Shown here: piece by piece, positions 1 to 6,835 of the stretch
How the letters are laid out: each line of letters opens with the position of its first letter
Numbering within the stretch: the stretch's first letter is position 1
Source of the DNA: a bacterium
GTDB taxonomy: Bacteria; Patescibacteriota; Microgenomatia; UBA10105; UBA927
Reading direction: 5' to 3'
Length of the DNA stretch: 49,516 nucleotides
NCBI GenBank assembly: GCA_021817785.1
Contig: JAKAFY010000011.1
Coordinates: forward strand, 1-49,516
Program-made: the position numbers and the translations under genes
Notes under the pieces: generated by a model
What the model was told of the DNA's origin: nothing
Databases searched by the model: none
The model's input: the letters and a program-made list of their open reading frames with translations, nothing else

Positions 1-732
1 TTACCACGTACTCGCAAACTCATCGATCAGATCTCCCATATAGCGCACCACCGGGATGACGGATGGATAATTCATCCGGGACGGTCCCACGATGCCGATG
101 GCTCCCGATACGTGCGGTGTTTTGAATTTATGGTAAATAAATCCGCACTGGGTGAGCGCTCCGTTGGACAAATCGTCCCCGACCAGTGTCAGAAACGGAT
201 CATCGTGCTGTTCCAGGACGTGCCACCAGAATCCGTACTCGTCCAGCGTCCCAAACAGTTCGTGCGTCAGCTGGTAATCAAAAAATTCAGGCATCTCCAG
301 GATATTTGCCGCACCCGCGTAATACAGATCCCCCTCATTGGTTGCCGTAATTGCCAGCGTTTTTGTTTTTTCCGCAAGTGCTTTCGTCGCTTCCCGCAAT
401 AATTTATCGATTTCCTGACGATAATTCCAAATCTTATCCTTCACGGCCACTTCTTCGGCGACCGACATATCTTTGGTCTTCATGAGCTGTTCCACGTAGT
501 ACTTCATCGCCACCGGTGTGGGACTTCTTCCTGCCGACGTATGCGGCTGGTTGAGCATGCCGATTTCGGTCAAATGCGCCATCTCGTTTCTGATGGTCGC
601 AGGCGACACGCCCAGGTTGTATTTTTTCTCCAGGGTTTCGCTGCCCACAGCTTCCGCCGTCGCGATATATTCGTCGATTATCGCTTTCAGAATCTGTATT
701 TGTCGTGGTGTCAAATCTGCTACCGGATCCAT
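1..732 (-). CDS. hrcA: Heat-inducible transcription repressor HrcA, short form
   Basis: HrcA represses chaperone genes by binding the CIRCE operator, and GroEL normally keeps it active. Residues 7-70 hold the family's winged-helix DNA-binding domain, with the typical segments VSPATIRNEMAHL and PHTSAGRSPT. The rest resembles the GAF-like core. At 243 residues it is about 100 shorter than most HrcA proteins, so the inserted dimerisation part is probably reduced. The stop codon is at bases 1-3, so the gene is complete. The start ATG at 730-732 sits at the inner edge of a palindromic element (734-872) and has no Shine-Dalgarno site next to it. CIRCE copies lie upstream of this gene and of groES, which supports the assignment strongly. 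Confidence 0.95.
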   Translation of the reverse strand: MDPVADLTPRQIQILKAIIDEYIATAEAVGSETLEKKYNLGVSPATIRNEMAHLTEIGMLNQPHTSAGRSPTPVAMKYYVEQLMKTKDMSVAEEVAVKDKIWNYRQEIDKLLREATKALAEKTKTLAITATNEGDLYYAGAANILEMPEFFDYQLTHELFGTLDEYGFWWHVLEQHDDPFLTLVGDDLSNGALTQCGFIYHKFKTPHVSGAIGIVGPSRMNYPSVIPVVRYMGDLIDEFASTW

Positions 733-733
733 A

Positions 734-872
734 CCAGGTTGTGAAATTTCGACTGTTGCGTTATACGCTCACGAAATGTATCTTTCCTTTCATACACGAA
801 ACAAAATTACTATACTCAGGTAGGCTGCTCAATCGCGACACATTAGAAGCGTGTCGAAATTCTACTACCTGG
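734..872 (-). repeat. Palindromic element copy A at the hrcA start codon
   Basis: This 139-bp element has inverted ends: CCAGGTTGTGAAATTTCGAC at the left and the complement of CCAGGTAGTAGAATTTCGAC at the right. It is flanked by direct copies of CATA (730-733 and 873-876), which read TATG on the minus strand. The inner TATG contains the hrcA start codon and the outer one lies 10 bases after the hrcA -10 box. Inside are a hairpin (CGACAC-attagaagc-GTGTCG), a second copy of the end motif (CTCAGGTAG, complement CTACCTGAG) and a small GCGT-tat-ACGC hairpin. A related copy lies at 48969-49109. It is either a MITE-like insertion or a structured leader RNA. No transposase is seen. Confidence 0.75.
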
Positions 873-877
873 CATAT

Positions 878-904
878 TTAGCACTAATATACATTGAGTG
901 CTAA
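878..904. promoter_or_regulatory. CIRCE operator of hrcA
   Basis: The sequence TTAGCACTA-N9-GAGTGCTAA matches the CIRCE consensus TTAGCACTC-N9-GAGTGCTAA with one mismatch. It overlaps the spacer and -10 box of the hrcA promoter. It also lies 59 bases upstream of the divergent gene at 963, whose own promoter starts 19 bases to the right, so HrcA might affect both. Confidence 0.93.
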
Positions 905-914
905 ATCCTGTCAA
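886..914 (-). promoter_or_regulatory. hrcA promoter
   Basis: On the minus strand there is a TTGACA box (914-909), a spacer of exactly 17 bases and TATATT (891-886). The predicted start of transcription near 879 places the whole palindromic element in the 5' leader of hrcA. The CIRCE site covers the spacer and -10 box, so bound HrcA should block RNA polymerase. Confidence 0.85.
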
Positions 915-922
915 GCCCTCTC

Positions 923-951
923 TTGCGAATACAAAACATCTTCTTCATAAT
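923..951 (+). promoter_or_regulatory. Promoter of the cohesin-like surface protein gene
   Basis: TTGCGA, a 17-base spacer and CATAAT are seen on the plus strand. The -10 box ends 11 bases before the ATG at 963, so the mRNA would have a leader of about 5 bases or less. Confidence 0.6.
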
Positions 952-962
952 GGGATGTAGAC

Positions 963-1991
963 ATGAAACGAATTGTTTTTATTATTGTTTTTATACTTAT
1001 CCTTCTTGCAATTCCCCTTACGGTGTTTCTCGTGTCCAAGAATCAGGAAATGCGCCAACGGGCCGCCCCGGCCACGACGCTCACGTTGTCACCCACATCG
1101 CTTTCCAAACAGGTCGGTGACGAGTTCACCCTCGAGGTACATATGGATACAGCTACCAACCAGGTGGTGGCAGTTCAGGTCAGCCTTTCCTTCGATCCCA
1201 CCAAACTGGAAGCGGAATGGATTCATAACGGGACGATGTTTCCCAACATCATCTCCTCCGGCGTTATCGGTAACGGCACGGCCTCCATAGCACTTGGGGC
1301 CGCAAATACGACCACGCCGATTACCGGGACGGGAATGATCGCGACCATCAAAATGAAAGCGCTGGCTGGGACAAGTGCTCCGGTGTCCGTCAAATTCACC
1401 GCAGACACGTTTGTCGGCGCATTGGGAGAAGGAAGCACAAATGTACTCACCAGTACTATCCCCTCGACCATCTCGATAAGCGGGGCTGCGGTAGATACAT
1501 CCGCATCAAGCGCATCCTCATCCGCGTCGCTTACCACGGATCTCACGTCACATACGGAAGCCACGGGAAGCGCGACGACCTCGGCCGTCATGATTTTGTC
1601 CCCGACTACCAATCAGGATGTGGCGACCCAGCAGCCCACAATCCAGGGGAAAGCGCCGGCGGGTAGCACGGTTACTATCGCCGTGTATTCCACGCAGCAA
1701 ATTACGGCGACGGTGGTAGCCGACGCAAACGGGAACTGGTCCTATACCATTCCAAAGGCGTTGGAGGCGGGGCCGCATACGGTGGTTGTGGCAGCACAAA
1801 ATCCCACGTCAGGACAGACGGAAACGGCCACCATTGGGTTTGTCGTTTCGAACGGAACGGAAAACGGGGCATCCGGAAGCGCCATGCCGGTATCCGGGTC
1901 AGAAACGCCTACGCTGATCCTCCTGGGTCTTGGTATACTGTTATTCCTGAGCGGCGTATCTATTCCGGTTTTCAGCCGACGCACCCTATGA
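963..1991 (+). CDS. Membrane-anchored surface protein with cohesin-like and Ig-like domains
   Basis: This is a secreted, anchored protein of 342 residues. A hydrophobic signal or anchor segment covers residues 4-25. Residues about 37-170 resemble a cohesin-type beta sandwich, with the start pattern LSPTSLSKQVGDEFTLEV. A Ser/Ala linker follows, then an Ig-like repeat (about 208-295, with the typical DANGNWSYTIP). The C-terminus has PVSGSETP, a hydrophobic helix and a basic tail, which resembles a loose sortase-type signal. Two other proteins in the window end in the same way (6836-8119 and 9790-10509). The gene overlaps the next one by ATGA, so the two are probably co-transcribed and may act together. 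Ligand and partner are unknown. Confidence 0.8.
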   Translation: MKRIVFIIVFILILLAIPLTVFLVSKNQEMRQRAAPATTLTLSPTSLSKQVGDEFTLEVHMDTATNQVVAVQVSLSFDPTKLEAEWIHNGTMFPNIISSGVIGNGTASIALGAANTTTPITGTGMIATIKMKALAGTSAPVSVKFTADTFVGALGEGSTNVLTSTIPSTISISGAAVDTSASSASSSASLTTDLTSHTEATGSATTSAVMILSPTTNQDVATQQPTIQGKAPAGSTVTIAVYSTQQITATVVADANGNWSYTIPKALEAGPHTVVVAAQNPTSGQTETATIGFVVSNGTENGASGSAMPVSGSETPTLILLGLGILLFLSGVSIPVFSRRTL

Positions 1992-3382
1992 GCATGCTTA
2001 TCCATCATGTATCCAACCGCGTATCATCGATCGTTTCGCTAATCGCGCTTATCGTCTTCCTCCCGTTGCTTATCCTGGGCATTACCCAGACATACCAGTT
2101 ATTTATCCGGGCGACCGGGACGCCTGCCGATATTGTGATCGATACCCACATACCGCTGGAACCTATAAAAACCGATTTTTATCATGCGTTTGCCCAGGGG
2201 GGAGAAGAATCCGGGGACATGATCGCTCCCGTTCAATCAGAAGTCACAGCACTTCGCCCCAGACTTATCCGTCTCGATCATATCTATGACCTCTACCATA
2301 TTGTGTCCCGGGACGGCAGCGGACTTCACTACGATTGGTCCAAACTGGACGCCGCGCTTTCGACGATCCGCGCTACCGGAGCCAAACCGCTCCTCGCACT
2401 TTCCTACATGCCAAACGTCATTGCCAAAGACGGCAACATCATCAATCCCCCGAACGACTGGAATGAATGGGCGTCCGTCGTTTCGCAAACGGTTGAACAC
2501 GTCAGCGGCCGGGGGGGGTTAAACATCTCCGGCGTGTATTATGAAGTATGGAATGAACCGAACCTTCCCCAGTTCGGCGGCTGGAGCTTGGGGGGGGAGA
2601 AAAATTATCTTACCCTGTACCAATACGCAGCGGCAGGAGCGTCCTCGGCAAAAAACGTCAACACCTTTTTTATCGGCGGACCGGCGACATCGGGAATGTA
2701 CCCGAACTGGATTACCGCGCTCGCACAATCCGGCAGCAGGATAAATTTTTTCTCCTGGCATTCCTATTTATCTAATCCCGACCAATATGCGACAGACCAG
2801 CGGGACGTTATCAAAGCACTGTTGCCGTTCCCGTCCTATACGCTGCTTCCTAAACTCATCACCGAGTACGGATTCACGGGAGACAAAAGTGCAGCCTACG
2901 GGACTTCGTATGCCGCGGCCCACACGGCGGCAGTCGTCCGGCAGCTTATGTCCGGAGGACCTGCGTATCTATTTACCTTTGAGTTACGGGACGGTCCCAG
3001 TGACACCAATACCGGATGGGGGCTCATCTCTCACGACGGGTCACAGAAAAAACCACGGTATTACGTCTATAATTTTCTCGATACCATGGCAGGCACGCGC
3101 CTGACGCTTACCGGCGAAGGCTCCTGGGTGACGGCGTTGGCTTCGGTAAGCAACGATGTTATCCACGTCCTCCTTATCAACTTTGATCCCAACGGCAGTC
3201 ACAGCGAAAATGTCCCGGTCTCCATCCTCGGTCTTTCACCGGGATCCTATGCGGTACATCAGCGCTTTCTCCTGGGACGTGACGTTACGGATACGGTCGT
3301 CGTTTCCGACTCGATACTGAAAACGCAAATCTTCATGTCCCCGGAAAGTGTGGCCGTCCTCGAAATCAGCAAGAAGAAGTAA
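1988..3382 (+). CDS. Membrane-anchored GH39-like glycoside hydrolase
   Basis: This is a probable retaining glycosidase of 464 residues on the outside of the membrane. A transmembrane helix at about 15-40 is followed by a TIM-barrel-like domain. EVWNEPN places a likely acid/base Glu near residue 190 and ITEYGF a likely nucleophile Glu near 293, the arrangement of family GH39 (xylosidase, iduronidase). A beta-rich C-terminal part follows. The gene starts inside the stop of the cohesin-like gene (ATGA), which suggests a joint role at the surface, for instance trimming wall or host glycans. The substrate cannot be told from sequence. The fold is supported well, the exact family less so. Confidence 0.8.
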   Translation: MSMLIHHVSNRVSSIVSLIALIVFLPLLILGITQTYQLFIRATGTPADIVIDTHIPLEPIKTDFYHAFAQGGEESGDMIAPVQSEVTALRPRLIRLDHIYDLYHIVSRDGSGLHYDWSKLDAALSTIRATGAKPLLALSYMPNVIAKDGNIINPPNDWNEWASVVSQTVEHVSGRGGLNISGVYYEVWNEPNLPQFGGWSLGGEKNYLTLYQYAAAGASSAKNVNTFFIGGPATSGMYPNWITALAQSGSRINFFSWHSYLSNPDQYATDQRDVIKALLPFPSYTLLPKLITEYGFTGDKSAAYGTSYAAAHTAAVVRQLMSGGPAYLFTFELRDGPSDTNTGWGLISHDGSQKKPRYYVYNFLDTMAGTRLTLTGEGSWVTALASVSNDVIHVLLINFDPNGSHSENVPVSILGLSPGSYAVHQRFLLGRDVTDTVVVSDSILKTQIFMSPESVAVLEISKKK

Positions 3383-3384
3383 CC

Positions 3385-5052
3385 TTATGAAGGGTTCGCA
3401 TTACTGGGAATTTCCGTGACGCTTCCGTTCACCACTTCTTCAGCGGGCTCCAGTGAAAAGCCGCGTATCTTCTGGAACCGCTTCATCAAACGTATGACGT
3501 CATGTACCTGATCGACATTGAGCACCCATGAAAGGAAGAAATATGTTCCGAATCCTATGGCCCCGGATACGCCGGTGAGAAACAAAAGCCCGAACGTGTG
3601 GGTCGTATCGAACACCAGCTGGTCAAATAATTTGAGCGGCATATATAACGCAATCCCCGCGACAATCGTCGCCATGCCCATCTTGACCGCGGGATACACA
3701 AACGCCGGAGCGATGAACCCGGGAATTTTCCGGTTCAGAAGATACAACAGCAATATCGCATTGACGATACTTGCGATAGAGGTAGATACTCCCAATGCCC
3801 AAATCGGCATGTGGAACACCAGGACAAATATGATGCTTAACAATGAATTTAACAGTACGGATATCACCCCGACAATCACCGGAGTTTTGCTGTCCAGCAG
3901 CGCATAAAATCCCCGTGCTAATACCTGTACGATCGCCTGTGCAAACAGGGAAAAGCTAAATGCCGACAGCGTCATGCCGGTGGCGACGGTTGCGGCCCAA
4001 TCGAAACGTGACGCGCCGTATACCAGCCGCACGACAGGAATACGGAGGACGATAAACAGCATTGCCGCCGGAAGAATCAGAAAAAGTATCTGATGGATGG
4101 CGGAATGCAGCACCTTTTTAAATTCCTCCTGCTTGTCGGCCGAAGACAATTGCGACAACGACGGCAGCGCCGCCTGGGCGATTGTCTGACCGAATAATCC
4201 GATGGGCAGTTGCTGCAGTTGCTGCGCGAACGTAAATATCGTTACCATGCGCGCACCCAAAAGACTTGCCAGCATCAGATCGATCGTCGTATCGATTTGG
4301 GTGACGGCCAATCCGAACGTCCTGGGTGCCATAAGTTTGCCGACTTCTTTGATCCCCGTGCGTTTGGGATTTAACTCTGCAGTATGCCGGTATCCGATAT
4401 GGATAAGCGCCGGTATTTGTATGAGGACAAACAGGACGGCTCCTATAGCCACGCCGATGACCGGCGCCCAGAGTCCGAGGGATGACGCAAAAACAAGGAC
4501 GCCGATGATGATGCCTACATTATAAAGAACCGGTGCCAATGCAGGAATCAAAAACAGGCTGTGAGACTGCAGGATTCCCGTCAGTACGTTCCCGATGAGA
4601 AGCGGTGCCACCTGAAAAAACAGCATGAACCGGGTAAACTCGGTCATTTGCACCAGCTGTGCTTTATTAAATCCCGGGGCGATCAGCACGGATAGCCAGG
4701 GCGCACCGATATACATGGGGACTGCGATGCAGAAAAATATGATGAGGCTCAGGTTTATCAGTCCCGACGCTACCCGCTGTGCTTCATCTTCATTTCCTTC
4801 CGCAAGATATTTGGAATAAACGGGGATAAATGCGGATGTTAGCGCCCCCATCACCAGCAACTCGAAAATAAAATTCGGTATGCGGAATGCGGCAAAATAG
4901 ACGCCCAAAGCGTCGGGCGCAAAGAACGAGGCCAACAACCGGTCCCGTACCAGCCCCAATACACGGGAGAGCAGTACCATGAGCGCCAAAACAAGTGCGG
5001 CGGAACCCACCGTCAGCTGTTTTTTGGTTACCATCGCCCACACGCGTTTCAT
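3385..5052 (-). CDS. murJ: Lipid II flippase MurJ (MviN family)
   Basis: This is an integral membrane protein of 555 residues with about 14 predicted helices. MurJ moves the peptidoglycan precursor lipid II across the membrane. The N-terminus shows the family pattern SRVLGLVRDRLLASFFAP, and the stretch around residues 255-300, with FAQQLQQLPIGLFG and AQAALPSLSQ, is equally typical. The C-terminal tail after the last helix is polar. It converges with the GH39-like gene, leaving 2 bases between stops. The -10 box TATAAT (complement of 5062-5067) ends 9 bases before the ATG, so the transcript is probably leaderless. Together with the LCP, VanW and FemAB genes nearby it points to a real peptidoglycan wall. 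Confidence 0.93.
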   Translation of the reverse strand: MKRVWAMVTKKQLTVGSAALVLALMVLLSRVLGLVRDRLLASFFAPDALGVYFAAFRIPNFIFELLVMGALTSAFIPVYSKYLAEGNEDEAQRVASGLINLSLIIFFCIAVPMYIGAPWLSVLIAPGFNKAQLVQMTEFTRFMLFFQVAPLLIGNVLTGILQSHSLFLIPALAPVLYNVGIIIGVLVFASSLGLWAPVIGVAIGAVLFVLIQIPALIHIGYRHTAELNPKRTGIKEVGKLMAPRTFGLAVTQIDTTIDLMLASLLGARMVTIFTFAQQLQQLPIGLFGQTIAQAALPSLSQLSSADKQEEFKKVLHSAIHQILFLILPAAMLFIVLRIPVVRLVYGASRFDWAATVATGMTLSAFSFSLFAQAIVQVLARGFYALLDSKTPVIVGVISVLLNSLLSIIFVLVFHMPIWALGVSTSIASIVNAILLLYLLNRKIPGFIAPAFVYPAVKMGMATIVAGIALYMPLKLFDQLVFDTTHTFGLLFLTGVSGAIGFGTYFFLSWVLNVDQVHDVIRLMKRFQKIRGFSLEPAEEVVNGSVTEIPSNANPS

Positions 5053-5061
5053 AATTTATTC

Positions 5062-5067
5062 ATTATA
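5062..5067 (-). promoter_or_regulatory. -10 box of murJ
   Basis: TATAAT on the minus strand ends 9 bases before the murJ ATG, leaving almost no room for a leader or a Shine-Dalgarno site. Confidence 0.55.
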
Positions 5068-5080
5068 GATCTTACGCGTC

Positions 5081-5110
5081 TTGACCCGAAAGAGCCAACT
5101 GCGGTATACT
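5081..5110 (+). promoter_or_regulatory. rpsT promoter
   Basis: TTGACC, an 18-base spacer and TATACT lie on the plus strand. The -10 box ends 8 bases before the rpsT ATG. Expected transcription start is within 1-3 bases of the ATG, a leaderless arrangement. Confidence 0.8.
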
Positions 5111-5118
5111 ACTGCGTC

Positions 5119-5355
5119 ATGCCAATAACCAAACGAGCTATCAAAAAACTCCGCCACGACCGTGTACGGACCAAACAAAATGCCGCAGCACGGCACCTTT
5201 TGGAATCCAAGGTAAAAAAAGCCCGCAAGGCACCGACTGCCACAACGCTGTCTCAGGCGTTCGGGGCCGTCGATCATGCGGTCAAAAATCACCTGATTCA
5301 CAAAAATGCCGCATCCCGGCTGAAATCACGCCTCGCAAAACGCCTGAAAAAATAA
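5119..5355 (+). CDS. rpsT: 30S ribosomal protein S20
   Basis: This is a small, strongly basic, helical protein of 78 residues that binds 16S rRNA in the small ribosomal subunit. Family features include the start MPITKRAIKKLRHD, the central run VDHAVKNHLIHKNAASRLKSRL and the Lys/Arg-rich end. Its length fits S20, usually 80-90 residues. It has its own promoter divergent from murJ (66 bases between the two ATGs) and appears leaderless, which is unusual for a ribosomal protein gene in most bacteria. No attenuator-like structure is seen before it. Confidence 0.93.
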   Translation: MPITKRAIKKLRHDRVRTKQNAAARHLLESKVKKARKAPTATTLSQAFGAVDHAVKNHLIHKNAASRLKSRLAKRLKK

Positions 5356-5402
5356 TTTTCTTCCTGTCGTTACCGACGCTTTATTCATAACGTATTGCTT
5401 GC

Positions 5403-5408
5403 TATACT
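5403..5408 (+). promoter_or_regulatory. -10 box of the pilN operon
   Basis: TATACT ends exactly 6 bases before the ATG at 5415, so transcription should begin at the start codon. The -35 region is weak. Confidence 0.6.
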
Positions 5409-5414
5409 GGGTTC

Positions 5415-5960
5415 ATGCCTGCCGAACCTATCCGGATAAATTTACTTGGGTCTCAGGACCTGGAACATACGCCGTGGGGACGGATTGTTTCCTGGGCCAC
5501 CACCTACGGCAGGTATATCATGATCACCACCGAAATTGTGGTACTACTCGCATTTATATCCCGGTTCAGTCTGGACCGCAAAAATACGGATCTTACCGAA
5601 GAAGTTACCCAAAAACAGGCGATTCTTGAAGCCAATGTCGCATTTGAACAATCCATACGGAACCTTCAGGCAAATATAGCAACGGCCCAAAAGCTCATGG
5701 CAAACCAAACCAAGCCTTTGGATATCGCCACCATGATGGAAACCGTGCTCCCGGCTGACGTATATCTTACAAGCTTCTCGCTTACGGCAAATAAACTGAC
5801 ACTGGAAGCTACCGCAGGAAGTACTGCGGGATTTGCGCAGCTTCTTTCCAATCTCCAATCCCTCAAACAGTTCCAGAACGTATCGTTAACTAACGTGAAC
5901 CGCACGGCTTCGACCGGCATCGTCTTTCAGGTGAGTGCCAACGTCGCCGCCGGGCAATAA
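5415..5960 (+). CDS. pilN: Type IV pilus assembly protein PilN-like
   Basis: This is a bitopic inner-membrane protein of 181 residues. The N-terminus PIRINLL matches the short cytoplasmic PilN segment that binds PilM. A single helix lies at about 35-55, followed by a coiled coil (about 58-100) and an alpha/beta ferredoxin-like domain. Family knowledge: PilN pairs with PilO to link the pilus ATPase platform to the outside. The downstream gene is PilO-like, which fixes the identity by context. No pilM, pilB, pilC or pilin gene is present in this window, so they must lie elsewhere if the machine is complete. Confidence 0.8.
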   Translation: MPAEPIRINLLGSQDLEHTPWGRIVSWATTYGRYIMITTEIVVLLAFISRFSLDRKNTDLTEEVTQKQAILEANVAFEQSIRNLQANIATAQKLMANQTKPLDIATMMETVLPADVYLTSFSLTANKLTLEATAGSTAGFAQLLSNLQSLKQFQNVSLTNVNRTASTGIVFQVSANVAAGQ

Positions 5961-5967
5961 CATCCGT

Positions 5968-6627
5968 ATGGCCGTACCTATCGCATCACAAACGACACTC
6001 GATACCCGCTTCAAACGGTATTACAAAAATATCGCGCCGGTCCTGAAAAAGCCGCGCATGCGCGCGACTACCGCGGCCGTGTTCTCGTTTTTGGCAGCAT
6101 CCCTCTTTCTCTGGTATGCCGTACGGCCCACCGCACAAACGATCATTTATCTGCAGCGCGAAATTGCGGACAAAACGGTGTTAAATCAGCAAATGGAAGC
6201 GAAAATAACGTCGCTTATAGAAGCACAATCAACATACGAAAACATAAAAGACCGTTTGCCGCTCCTCGATGCTGCCCTGCCGCACAATCCGGACGCGATT
6301 ATCCTCGCCCGGCAACTTCGCAATATCGCCAATATCTCTCAGGCCACCATTTCGGCACTGCAAATCCCGAGCGTTCCGCTTACGACGGACGAATCCTCCC
6401 CGGGGGCCAAACTCATTCCGCAAAAGCCGTTACAGGAGTTTAGCGTTACTATGGTCATTATGGGCCCGTATGCGTCGATTAAGACATTTCTGTCCAGTAT
6501 CGCAAACTTGCGCCGCATTACGTCCATAGAAATGCTTGCCATCCGCCAGGACGCGACGACGGTGGCGTCCGCCGGGAATGTATTACAACTGTCAATTCGG
6601 CTAAAATCATATTATTCACAACAATAA
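5968..6627 (+). CDS. pilO: Type IV pilus assembly protein PilO-like
   Basis: This is a protein of 219 residues with one transmembrane helix near residues 40-60, a coiled coil (to about 110) and a C-terminal ferredoxin-like domain, the layout of PilO. Its expected role is to pair with PilN in the pilus alignment complex. An in-frame ATG further upstream at 5935 overlaps pilN; the ATG at 5968 lies 7 bases after the pilN stop and is preferred because translation can continue from pilN. There is no Shine-Dalgarno site close by. Sequence similarity within this family is low in general, so the call rests mainly on topology and gene order. Confidence 0.75.
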   Translation: MAVPIASQTTLDTRFKRYYKNIAPVLKKPRMRATTAAVFSFLAASLFLWYAVRPTAQTIIYLQREIADKTVLNQQMEAKITSLIEAQSTYENIKDRLPLLDAALPHNPDAIILARQLRNIANISQATISALQIPSVPLTTDESSPGAKLIPQKPLQEFSVTMVIMGPYASIKTFLSSIANLRRITSIEMLAIRQDATTVASAGNVLQLSIRLKSYYSQQ

Positions 6628-6630
6628 CCT

Positions 6631-6828
6631 ATGGATGAAGACCGTGACATATTGCTGATCGCCGTATTTACCACCCTGACGATTTTACTATGGGTATTTT
6701 TTGAACTGGTGCAGACCACCAAAACGTCTACGGTCGCCCAGCCGTTACAAAAAGCGGTGTTGCCGTTATCGTCAAAAATCAACACCAATATCTTTGACCA
6801 GCTCGAAACGAAGAAAACATTTGACTGA
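6631..6828 (+). CDS. Small single-helix membrane protein in the pilus operon
   Basis: This 65-residue protein has one strongly hydrophobic helix at about 8-28 with acidic residues before it (MDEDRD), then a polar tail of about 35 residues. The gene begins 3 bases after the pilO stop and ends 7 bases before the next gene, so it is surely co-transcribed. It may be a small accessory subunit of the PilN/PilO complex, but no motif proves this. Not recognised beyond topology. Confidence 0.65.
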   Translation: MDEDRDILLIAVFTTLTILLWVFFELVQTTKTSTVAQPLQKAVLPLSSKINTNIFDQLETKKTFD

Positions 6829-6835
6829 CTATCGT

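Noticed and set aside
734-872. T-box riboswitch before hrcA
   Set aside because: No T-box sequence, no specifier loop pattern and no terminator are present, and hrcA is not a typical target.
5935-5967. Earlier start for pilO
   Set aside because: The first eleven residues would be encoded within the end of pilN and lack family likeness. The ATG at 5968 directly follows the pilN stop.
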